Shown piece by piece: positions 9,101-16,907 of a DNA stretch of 16,983 nt. Positions within the stretch are counted from its first letter, which is position 1. The number at the start of each line of letters is the position of its first letter. This DNA is from SAR324 cluster bacterium. GTDB taxonomy: Bacteria; SAR324; NAC60-12. The stretch covers positions 1-16,983 of the forward strand of contig JAKUUF010000022.1 in NCBI GenBank assembly GCA_022448705.1, in the 5' to 3' direction. The notes beneath the pieces are model-generated. The model worked only from the letters and a program-made list of their open reading frames with translations, was not told the DNA's origin and searched no databases. A program made the translations under genes and the position numbers.

Positions 9101-10989
9101 TTCAATTAAAGGCAGCCTTTAATCATATGCATATTTTTCTTGATCCTGATCCTAACCCCGAAATCTCATGGCATGAACGCAAACGACTTTTTGAAATGCA
9201 AGGTTCAACATGGAATGATTATTCAACTGATTTAATCAGCTCCGGCGGAGGGGTTTATGAACGTTATGCAAAGTCAATTGAACTATCCCCTGAAGTGAAA
9301 GAATTACTGGGTACGGATGAAGAAAACTTAAAAGGAATTGAGGTTGTACGCAGAATTTTACAAATGGATGTGGATTTACTCTGGTTAGGCGGAATAGGGA
9401 CGTTTATTAAATCTGATTCAGAAAGTGATTTTCATGTTGGTGATCAGGCAAACAATGAAGTAAGGATAAATTCATCAGAATGCAGGGTAAAAGTTATAGG
9501 AGAAGGAGCAAATTTGGGCTTGACTCAGTTGGCTCGAATAGAACTTTCAAATAATGGAGTAAGATTGAACACAGATGCTGTTGACAACTCCGGAGGTGTA
9601 AATATGTCCGATTATGAAGTCAATCTTAAAATATTGCTTCAGCAGATGCTCAGAAAAGGACATATAAATTCAAAGCAGGAGCGTGATGAACTTCTAATTT
9701 CAGCAACAGATGAAATTTCTGAACTGGTATTAGCAAATAACCGCGGACAGCATCGTTTAATATCTATGGACAGCATCAGGTCAAACCTGAATTTCCGATT
9801 GTTCCGCAAATTAATTTCACACCTTGAAGAAAACGGAATGAATAAACGAATTGAGCACATTCCATCATGGTCAGAGCTGAATCAGCTCGAAAATGCTGAC
9901 ATGCCTTTGCCTCGTCCTGTTTTATGTGTCTTGATGGCTTATTCAAAAATGGAGGTTTTTGATGCTCTCAGTTCATCTGAATTGCCGCTGGAGGAAGAAC
10001 TTACAAAATATTACCTGGAATATTTTCCTTGGACAGTGCGGGATTCTTTTGGTGAAAATATCATAGATCATCCTTTGAAAAAAGAAATTATCTCTACAGT
10101 TCTTACAAACAGGATAACTAATCAGGCTGGATCAACATTTATTTCAAGAATGGCCCATGGCTCAGAACAAAGCATTCCTGATGTTGTGCGCACATATCTG
10201 GTGATGGAATCCAGTCTTGAAGCAGAAACAATACGTGAAGAGTTATATTCTTTAACTGATATTAGTGAGAAAGAGCGTTATGAAGCATTAATTGAATTGG
10301 AAGACGTAATAAAAACACTGGTGAGAAATGTACTTATCGGACAGGACTTGCTGCCTGGATTTGAGAAAGTTGAGCAATTCAAAGCATTGTTGCAGGAACT
10401 GCTTAAGCATCAGGAAATTTCAAGGAATGAGGAGAAGTCAGATTTGGTTCTTCCGGAAGTTGGTAAAACAAAAGAAGATGAAGAAATTACTGAAGAGGCA
10501 TCTTCACCGTCTTTAGATGGAATACGGGCATCATTACATGATTTAAGAATTGCTCCGTATGTTTTGCATCTTTGCTTGACCCAGGATTTGGAAGTCAGCA
10601 CAGCTTATCAAATTGCAATCAGTGTTGAACAGAAGTTTGGATTTGACTGGCTGCGCGAAAAACTGGTATCAATCGAGCCTCAAAATGACTGGGAATTGGA
10701 ATACCAGGATATTCTGCTTAGTACTTTGGATACGGGGAAATTATTGTTGCTGGATGTTTTGCATGCATCCTTTAAAATAGACTCCAGTATTATACCGGAT
10801 GCTGCATGGCTGATGGAAACTCTGGAAGAAAATTACTCATCGCACTTACGCTCTTATTTTCATGCACTTGAACAAGTACGAGCAGGTTCTTTGATCAGTT
10901 TAACTGCAATTTCCGTTATTCTAAGCCGACTTGATTTCCTTAAGAAAATTACATCAACAAACTTGTCTGACCATTCAACATTAAATTAA
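6142..10989 (+). CDS. gdhB: NAD-specific glutamate dehydrogenase, large (180-kDa class)
   Basis: A 1,615-residue cytosolic enzyme that deaminates L-glutamate to 2-oxoglutarate and ammonia with NAD; the length matches the 180-kDa class. The first 700 or so residues are the divergent N-terminal region of ACT-like regulatory modules. The catalytic region begins with [19 protein letters not shown] (to Arg807), then [30 protein letters not shown] (to Phe838), containing the substrate-site lysines of the family. The NAD-binding part has [14 protein letters not shown] from residue 968, then FLDPDPNP and [12 protein letters not shown]. The C-terminal helical region follows, interrupted by an acidic low-complexity linker at about 1424-1457. 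The ATG at 6142 is the only plausible start before an upstream stop; there is no ribosome-binding site. manC follows after 18 bp, suggesting a shared transcript. The usual role is growth on glutamate or other amino acids. Confidence 0.95.
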   Translation: [1615 protein letters not shown]

Positions 10990-11007
10990 TTCATAATTTT
11001 TTATCAT

Positions 11008-12069
11008 ATGATTGCAATTATACTTGCTGGAGGAACCGGTACGCGTCTCTGGCCATACAGTCGCAACATGACACCCAAACAGTTTCTTAATCTCGGATCA
11101 AGTCAGGAATCCCTTTTTCAGGAAACATCTAAACGTCTTGACTCGCTGGTCCCGCCTGAACAGATTTATATAGTTGGTGGAGATGCGCACAAAGACCAGT
11201 TGCGTCAGCAAATTTTACAAATATTCCCTGATTTCCCGATCGATCAGCTGCTTTTAGAACCTGTTGGTAGAAACACTGCACCAGCAATTCTATGGAGCAT
11301 ACTGAGAATTCCTGAAAGCAATCGTAATGATTCTGTTGTAGTTTTAGCGTCAGATCATTTAATCAAAAATCTTCACAGCTTCACCCATGCCTTGAAACTT
11401 GGAGAAAGATTGGCATCTTCAGGATATATTGTTACTTTTGGAATAAAGCCTGATCGTGCTGAAACTGGTTATGGATATATTAAATCCGGGGAACCTCTTG
11501 AAGTCGGTTTCAAAGTTGAAGAGTTTGTTGAAAAACCTGATCAGTCAACAGCAGAGCAATATCTGGAATCCTCTGATTATACTTGGAATGCCAGCATTTT
11601 CATGGCAACAACTGAAACCTGGCTGCAGGAGTTTCGCAAACATGCCCCTGAACTACTTGATGTATTTGAAAAAGAAGCTTCTGCAGGAGATCTTTCAGAT
11701 AAAGAACAAATTCGGAAGATTTATAATTCTGTTTCTGCAGATTCTATCGATTACGCGCTGCTTGAAAAATCAGATCGTGTGGCTGTTATACCTGTTGACA
11801 TGGAATGGACTGATTTAGGCAGCTGGGAGAGTTTACATAAAGTTTCTGATAAAGATAACGAAGGAAATGTATTACGGGGAAATGTAATTTCACAGGATAC
11901 AAAAAATTCTTTAATTTTCAGTGAAAAAAAACTTGTTGCAAGCATCGGTGTAGAAAACTTAATCATCGTTGAAACTGATGACGCATTGCTTGTTTGCAAT
12001 ATGAATCGGTCACAGGAAGTAAAGAAATTGGTTGAAACACTCAAAAGAGAAGAACGTAATGAATATTAG
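11008..12069 (+). CDS. manC: Mannose-1-phosphate guanylyltransferase
   Basis: A 353-residue cytosolic nucleotidyltransferase that makes GDP-mannose from mannose 1-phosphate and GTP. The N-terminal nucleotide-binding signature GGTGTRLWPYSR (8-19) and PKQFL with Lys24 are intact. EPVGRNTAPAI, the FVEKPD block (173-178), WNASIF and DMEWTDLGSWESL are all typical. The chain ends after a short left-handed-helix region and lacks the phosphomannose isomerase domain of the longer (about 470-residue) bifunctional proteins, so it is the short form. It begins 18 bp after the glutamate dehydrogenase stop with no ribosome-binding site. GDP-mannose is the precursor for the GDP-fucose made by the synthase at 677-1609, and for mannosylated polysaccharides. 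Confidence 0.94.
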   Translation: MIAIILAGGTGTRLWPYSRNMTPKQFLNLGSSQESLFQETSKRLDSLVPPEQIYIVGGDAHKDQLRQQILQIFPDFPIDQLLLEPVGRNTAPAILWSILRIPESNRNDSVVVLASDHLIKNLHSFTHALKLGERLASSGYIVTFGIKPDRAETGYGYIKSGEPLEVGFKVEEFVEKPDQSTAEQYLESSDYTWNASIFMATTETWLQEFRKHAPELLDVFEKEASAGDLSDKEQIRKIYNSVSADSIDYALLEKSDRVAVIPVDMEWTDLGSWESLHKVSDKDNEGNVLRGNVISQDTKNSLIFSEKKLVASIGVENLIIVETDDALLVCNMNRSQEVKKLVETLKREERNEY

Positions 12070-12129
12070 CATGATTTTGACAAAGAACTTTAAAATACGT
12101 GATTCAGACTATTTTGTGGGCATTTTGAA

Positions 12130-13464
12130 ATGAATAAGCATTTTACTTCTGTAGATCAGTCGGATCGTCTTGTTCCCTATAACCTTCGCCAGAGCGGAGA
12201 AACACCGGTTGAAATGTTGATATTCACTCGTGTCAGAAAATCACCTTTTTGGCATTTGGCAGTGGAGGCAGGCTGCTGGCGTGCGACAGTTTATAACCGC
12301 ATTTTCCATCCCTTCGGATATGTTCGCCGGGAAAATGGGGGTGCTATGGTCGAATATCAAGCATTAAAAAATCATGTTACCCTGTGGGATGTGGCTGTTG
12401 AAAGGCAGATTATGGTAAAGGGGCCTGATGCAGAAAAATTTGTGGATTATGTAATTACAAGGGATGCAACTCAAATTAAACCAATGAGAGCCAAGTATGT
12501 AATTCTCTGCAACTCCCAGGGGGGAGTGTTGAATGATCCAGTGCTTCTCAGGATATCTAAAAATGAATTTTGGTTCTCACTGGCAGATTCTGATATTGGT
12601 ATGTATTTGCAGGGAGTGAATCATGATAAAAGATTCAATGTAGTTATAGACGAAATTGATGTATGCCCTTTGCAGGTACAGGGACCAAAGTCATTTGCAC
12701 TGATGAAGGACCTTGTTGGTGACAGTGTGGAGATTGAAAAAATTCCATTTTATGGTTTAGCAGAGACAGTGATTGCGGGTCATGATTGCGTCATTTCACA
12801 AACTGGTTTTTCCGGAGAAGCAGGTTTTGAAATCTATCTTCGAGATGCAACATTACATGCAGAAGATTTATGGTATGCTGTTCTGGAAGCAGGCAAAAAA
12901 TATAATCTGATGGTGACAGCGCCTTCCCATTGTCGAAGAATTCAGGCGGGTATACTTTCTTGGGGACAGGATATGGACAGCCAGCACAATCCATTCCAAT
13001 GCAATCTAGGCTATCAGGTGTCACTTTCCGGAAAAGGAGAATGGAACAAAAAGGCTGATTATATTGGCAAACAAGTTCTTGAGAAAATGCGTTCTGATCT
13101 TCTCTCAGGGAAAAAACCCTACAAACTGCAGCTGGTTGGCCTGGAAATGGGCGGAAGACCTGTTATTGATTTTGCACACGATTTCTGGCCGATATTCTCA
13201 ACTGAGTCAAATGAACCCTGCGGATTTGTAACTTCTCCTTGGTACCATCCGGACAGGAAAAAAAATATAGCAATGGGATATGTGCCTTTTGAAGGAACTT
13301 TAAACAAACACGGATTACCTGTTGGTAACTACGGGCAGAAGTTTAGTGTACAACTTCCGGAACAATATGCTGAAGACTCCGGACAGCCTGTGGACGCAGA
13401 AGTGGTTCCCATGCCTTTCACAGCTTCAGAAAATCTTAATATTCGTGAAAAGATCAATTCATAA
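12130..13464 (+). CDS. GcvT/DmdA-family folate-dependent methyltransferase, DMSP-demethylase-like
   Basis: A 444-residue cytosolic protein of the glycine-cleavage T-protein fold. Segments HVTLWDVAVERQIMVKGPDA, LNDPVLL (Asp136), FWFSLADSDI, VCPLQVQGPKS, GFEIYLRD and the AGILSWGQDMD...NPFQC stretch resemble dimethylsulfoniopropionate demethylase (DmdA) more than classical GcvT. The C-terminal barrel domain shows CGFVTSPWYHP and IAMGYVPFEGT. The family moves a one-carbon group from a sulfonium or amine substrate to tetrahydrofolate. The first 30-35 residues precede the recognisable family start (around RVRKSPFWHLAVEAG), and Met29 at 12214 is an alternative start. No dmdB, dmdC or dmdD gene is nearby, so DMSP as substrate is uncertain; dimethylglycine-, sarcosine- or betaine-like substrates are possible. 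The stop abuts the stop of the convergent kinase/phospho-lyase fusion. Confidence 0.72.
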   Translation: MNKHFTSVDQSDRLVPYNLRQSGETPVEMLIFTRVRKSPFWHLAVEAGCWRATVYNRIFHPFGYVRRENGGAMVEYQALKNHVTLWDVAVERQIMVKGPDAEKFVDYVITRDATQIKPMRAKYVILCNSQGGVLNDPVLLRISKNEFWFSLADSDIGMYLQGVNHDKRFNVVIDEIDVCPLQVQGPKSFALMKDLVGDSVEIEKIPFYGLAETVIAGHDCVISQTGFSGEAGFEIYLRDATLHAEDLWYAVLEAGKKYNLMVTAPSHCRRIQAGILSWGQDMDSQHNPFQCNLGYQVSLSGKGEWNKKADYIGKQVLEKMRSDLLSGKKPYKLQLVGLEMGGRPVIDFAHDFWPIFSTESNEPCGFVTSPWYHPDRKKNIAMGYVPFEGTLNKHGLPVGNYGQKFSVQLPEQYAEDSGQPVDAEVVPMPFTASENLNIREKINS

Positions 13465-16400
13465 TTAATGATTTGTCTGCAGGGGAGTTTCGCTTAGAAT
13501 TTTTTCCAGTTCAACAGTCAATTTTTGAACATTTTTTTGATTGAAAACCATAGGTGGTTTTAATTTAATTACATTATGGCCAGGTCCCTCTGTGCTCAGG
13601 AGTATTCTTAAAGATTTCATCCTTTCTACAATATATTCAGCATGTAAAGGGGCAGGCTCTCTTGTCTCCGGATCAATAACTAATTCAATACCCAGAAAAT
13701 AACCTTCTCCGCGAACATCTCCAATCAGTGGAAATGTTTTTTTAAGTTCCTCTAGGTTCTTTTTCAGCAGTCTTCCATTTTCAAGAGAATTTTGCATCAG
13801 TCCTTCCTTTTCCATTACATCCAGAACAGCCATGCCTACCGCGGATGAAACCTGACTTCCTCCAAATGTATTGAAGTATTCCATTCCATTGGCAAATGTT
13901 TTTGCAATCTCCCTTGTTGTAATTACTGCACCAAGGGGATGTCCATTACCTATTGGTTTGCCTAGAGTAACAATATCAGGTACAACGCCCTGCAGCTCGA
14001 ATGCCCACATATGTTTCCCTGTACGTCCAAACCCCACTTGTATCTCATCAGCAATGCATAATCCTCCGTATTTTCTTACATGTTGATATGACTTTTGAAG
14101 AAAATCATCTGGAAGAGGCACATGACCTCCACATCCAAGAATTGATTCACAGATAAATGCCGCGGGTTTTCTTCCAAGTGCAGAAAGTTTTTCACAAATT
14201 TCATGGACCTTATCTGAATAAAGCTTACCTGCAGTTTCAGGATCCCTGTACATACCTCGGTAAACGTATGGCATTGGAATTTCATGCACCCATTCCGGAG
14301 GTCCTTTCCCGCCGGGACCGTTATGCTTGTAGGGACTGATATCAATATTTGCGCTTGTATTGCCGTGATAAGCTTCCTCAAGAACAATAACGTCCTTTTC
14401 TCCACTGAAAGTAAAGGCAAGCCGTAGGGCCAGTTCGTTGGCTTCACTGCCGGAACAAACCAGGAAACATGTGTTTAGAGGCTCCGGAAAAAGATCACAG
14501 AGACGTTCTGCGTATTCAATATTTATGTTATTAAGGAATCTTGTATTAGTGTTTAAAACATAGGATTGATCGCTCAGTGCCTTTGAAACGCTGGGATGTG
14601 AATGTCCTACATGGGCCACGTTGTTCACACAGTCCAGGTAAAATTGTCCCTTATGATCAATCAATGACTGCGCCTGACCCTGTACAATAATGAGCGGATT
14701 CTTGTAATTAAGACTCAGAGACGGTCCAAATACATTGCTGCGTCTTTTATAAAGTTCTTCGTATTTTATTTCTTTTGCAGTGCTTCTTTTGCCTAATCCA
14801 AGCATAATTCCCGGGTCGGGACAAATACTGGTCCAGACATTTTGCTGTGATGGCAATGCCACTCCCGGATAATTACCTTTCGAATCAAACAGGTCGAGGA
14901 TGATCTGAAAATGCACATGGGGAATCCAGCCTCCATTTTCCTTTGAATTACCTGTCTCAGCCAGTGGCATTCCTCCCTTGACTAACTGCCCAATATTTAA
15001 ATTCTTCAGACATGAACGCCCTAAATGTCCATATAGAGTGTAAAACAAAGGACCATCAGAAGGCTGGTGTTTCAGTATTACTGTAGGTCCATAGTCAAGA
15101 TGACCTCGGTTGTCATTCAGGTGATGAACAACGCCATCGAATGGTGCATAAATGCAGGTACCTGCTTTTGCAAAGATATCAATCCCAAGGTGTATTGTTC
15201 TTTTCTCATCTCCTTCAAGCGAATTATGGCAGAATTGTTCTGCAGAATAAATTGAACGTACCTCAGAATATTTTCCCACTGCAGTCTGTGCTTTTTTTTC
15301 TTGAAGCAGTAAGTCCAGGTAATTTTGTTGTTCATCGACTGACATCCATTGTAATTTTGCTGACAAAGGACTGCCTGTACTTAGATCAAGTACTATAGTA
15401 TTTTTTCTTGTAATTGAATCTTTCAGTAAACTGTGAAAATTTATCTCCGGTTTTTTTTGCCATTTCCTGAATTCATCTGCCTTTTTGCTTGGCTCATAAT
15501 TACATGCACCCCTGAAAAGATGATGTACGTATCTGACATTATTATTCTGCAGATTTTCAAGTAGTTTACGCACAGGTTCCTGACTGATTCCCAAGTATTC
15601 ATTATCAGGTTCTTTTTGCTGTTGAAATGCACCTAATGTAACGCTGAGACAAAGGCGTATTAGAATCATTGGATACAGAATTTCTACCTCTTTTTCTTCC
15701 AGCGGAAATTTCTTATGAAATCCGCTTATCAAATGAACCGCTGCCTCAAGAGGCTCGGCTTTATTCAGCATAGCATATGCGCAGGCTGCTGCAGGTTCTG
15801 CAGCAAGGTAGGAATGGGTCATGTCTCCAAAATCTATTAATCCCAGTGAAGGAGTTCCGTGCAGATTTGGAATTACAAGGACATTGTAATCATTGCAGTC
15901 ATTATGAATCCAGCCGCGCCTCAGTCCTTGCTCCACAGGTGTCAATAAATCATTATATAAATCAAGGAAATGACTTACCAAGCTCCTCATTTTCCTGTCA
16001 TCGATCCATTGAATATATTGCTGCAAAGTTTCTTTTGCATTATGCATTTCCCAAAGGTGCCTCCGTACTGGAGGCTGCATGGGAATTTCCTGAAGTGCTT
16101 TAGTGACGGTTCCGCACATTAAACCGAGTTCATGCAGGAATTCTTTTGTATGAGGTCTGTACTGAGCCATTGGGATGCCATCTACAAACTTAACCAGGCG
16201 TGTCCAGTGCGAACTGTTGCTTGTAGAACAGGTTCTTGAAAGTGACTCGCCGTTTATGTCAGGAATTACACTTGGAATCCTGCCATGATCAAATAATTTT
16301 GCCGTGCATTCTAGGGCTTGGTTTTGTGTTTCCAAATAATCGAGGGACTCAGATGCATTTGAAATCTTCAATACGTATAAGTTGCCAATTTTATCCTGAG

Positions 16401-16575
16401 CCAGGTAATTGCGGTCTCTTTCACCTGGAAGCTCTTTAACCGTACAGCAAAGATCATATTGTTCTTTCAGAAGAGGAATAATCTCATTTTCTGAAAATGC
16501 AGGACGTTCTGTTTCAGGCAATGATTCGTTTATTGTTGAAACTGTATTCAAATCAAATTTTTTTAGCAGGTTCAA
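13465..16575 (-). CDS. Three-domain fusion: APH-type kinase, M23 peptidase-like domain, class III PLP aminotransferase/phospho-lyase
   Basis: A 1,036-residue chain without signal peptide or membrane segment. Residues about 25-350 are an aminoglycoside/choline-kinase fold with the catalytic loop HNDCNDYN (224-231) and the metal-binding DFGD (248-251). Residues about 450-575 are an M23/LytM metallopeptidase fold with complete zinc ligands: HLGID (His462, Asp466), YGHLG (His517) and HVH (553-555). Residues about 610-1036 are a class III aminotransferase with [13 protein letters not shown], the PLP-contacting Asp843 in [12 protein letters not shown] and the Schiff-base Lys873 in [12 protein letters not shown]. 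The aminotransferase part resembles the phospho-lyases that split phosphoethanolamine or phosphohydroxylysine. Kinase plus lyase could therefore phosphorylate an amino alcohol and then eliminate phosphate to an aldehyde; the substrate is unknown. The role of an M23 domain in a cytosolic protein is unclear. The start is TTG with a stop four codons upstream and the first in-frame ATG only at residue 136, inside the kinase. Confidence 0.85.
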   Translation of the reverse strand: MNLLKKFDLNTVSTINESLPETERPAFSENEIIPLLKEQYDLCCTVKELPGERDRNYLAQDKIGNLYVLKISNASESLDYLETQNQALECTAKLFDHGRIPSVIPDINGESLSRTCSTSNSSHWTRLVKFVDGIPMAQYRPHTKEFLHELGLMCGTVTKALQEIPMQPPVRRHLWEMHNAKETLQQYIQWIDDRKMRSLVSHFLDLYNDLLTPVEQGLRRGWIHNDCNDYNVLVIPNLHGTPSLGLIDFGDMTHSYLAAEPAAACAYAMLNKAEPLEAAVHLISGFHKKFPLEEKEVEILYPMILIRLCLSVTLGAFQQQKEPDNEYLGISQEPVRKLLENLQNNNVRYVHHLFRGACNYEPSKKADEFRKWQKKPEINFHSLLKDSITRKNTIVLDLSTGSPLSAKLQWMSVDEQQNYLDLLLQEKKAQTAVGKYSEVRSIYSAEQFCHNSLEGDEKRTIHLGIDIFAKAGTCIYAPFDGVVHHLNDNRGHLDYGPTVILKHQPSDGPLFYTLYGHLGRSCLKNLNIGQLVKGGMPLAETGNSKENGGWIPHVHFQIILDLFDSKGNYPGVALPSQQNVWTSICPDPGIMLGLGKRSTAKEIKYEELYKRRSNVFGPSLSLNYKNPLIIVQGQAQSLIDHKGQFYLDCVNNVAHVGHSHPSVSKALSDQSYVLNTNTRFLNNINIEYAERLCDLFPEPLNTCFLVCSGSEANELALRLAFTFSGEKDVIVLEEAYHGNTSANIDISPYKHNGPGGKGPPEWVHEIPMPYVYRGMYRDPETAGKLYSDKVHEICEKLSALGRKPAAFICESILGCGGHVPLPDDFLQKSYQHVRKYGGLCIADEIQVGFGRTGKHMWAFELQGVVPDIVTLGKPIGNGHPLGAVITTREIAKTFANGMEYFNTFGGSQVSSAVGMAVLDVMEKEGLMQNSLENGRLLKKNLEELKKTFPLIGDVRGEGYFLGIELVIDPETREPAPLHAEYIVERMKSLRILLSTEGPGHNVIKLKPPMVFNQKNVQKLTVELEKILSETPLQTNH

Positions 16576-16658
16576 AAAAATTTTGGATTAATTTAAAATA
16601 TTGTATAAATTATGTTTAGAAACTGATATCAATCCTGTTCAGACTAAATGTTTATAGG
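16576..16658. promoter_or_regulatory. Divergent promoter region between the fusion gene and the lipoprotein gene
   Basis: This 83-bp AT-rich gap must serve both divergent genes. On the minus strand, TACAAT (16600-16605) matches five of six -10 bases; a TTGATA lies upstream at 16627-16632 but with a 21-bp spacer. On the plus strand, TATAAA (16604-16609) follows TTGGAT (16583-16588) with a short 15-bp spacer. A 7-bp AT-only inverted repeat, TAATTTA/TAAATTA (16589-16595 and 16606-16612), is centred between them. All matches are weak and could be chance. Confidence 0.25.
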
Positions 16659-16907
16659 ATGAAGAAAATACTCTCATTAACCTTTCTGGCGTTTTTCGTA
16701 ATTTTTATTGCGTCATGTGCTTCGGAAAGTGAATATATAGCAAATTTGCCGAAAATTGACGGGTTTGAAGTAAAAAAAATTTATAGATTAAATAGAAATT
16801 TACTGGCTGCATACATGGACTCATCAGGGAACCGTTTGGTTTTCAAGTTAAATGAAAGTAGTGCAACATGGAAAAGAATTTTGTTCAAAACAAAAGTATC
16901 TCTATAA
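16659..16907 (+). CDS. Small lipoprotein of unknown function
   Basis: An 82-residue protein beginning with two lysines and a hydrophobic stretch that ends in the lipobox FIASC, so Cys20 should be lipidated after signal peptidase II cleavage, leaving a mature peptide of about 63 residues. A serine and two glutamates follow closely after the cysteine. The mature part is mixed polar and basic with several tyrosines, and I recognise no family. It is divergent from the fusion gene across 83 bp. AGG directly touches the ATG, too close for a normal ribosome-binding site. The signal peptide and lipobox make it a credible gene despite its size; the function is unknown. Confidence 0.65.
   Translation: MKKILSLTFLAFFVIFIASCASESEYIANLPKIDGFEVKKIYRLNRNLLAAYMDSSGNRLVFKLNESSATWKRILFKTKVSL

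Noticed and set aside
8360..10601. Short alternative frames inside the glutamate dehydrogenase gene
   Set aside because: The main frame carries all conserved blocks without interruption, so these are frame shadows.
12130..13464. Calling this gene a classical glycine-cleavage T protein (gcvT)
   Set aside because: No gcvH or gcvP nearby, and the segments LWDVAVERQ, LNDPVLL and SLADSDI match DmdA-like proteins better than GcvT.
13871..16591. Plus-strand and other-frame open frames opposite the fusion gene
   Set aside because: All three domains of the fusion are complete on the minus strand in one frame; the others lack domains or plausible starts.
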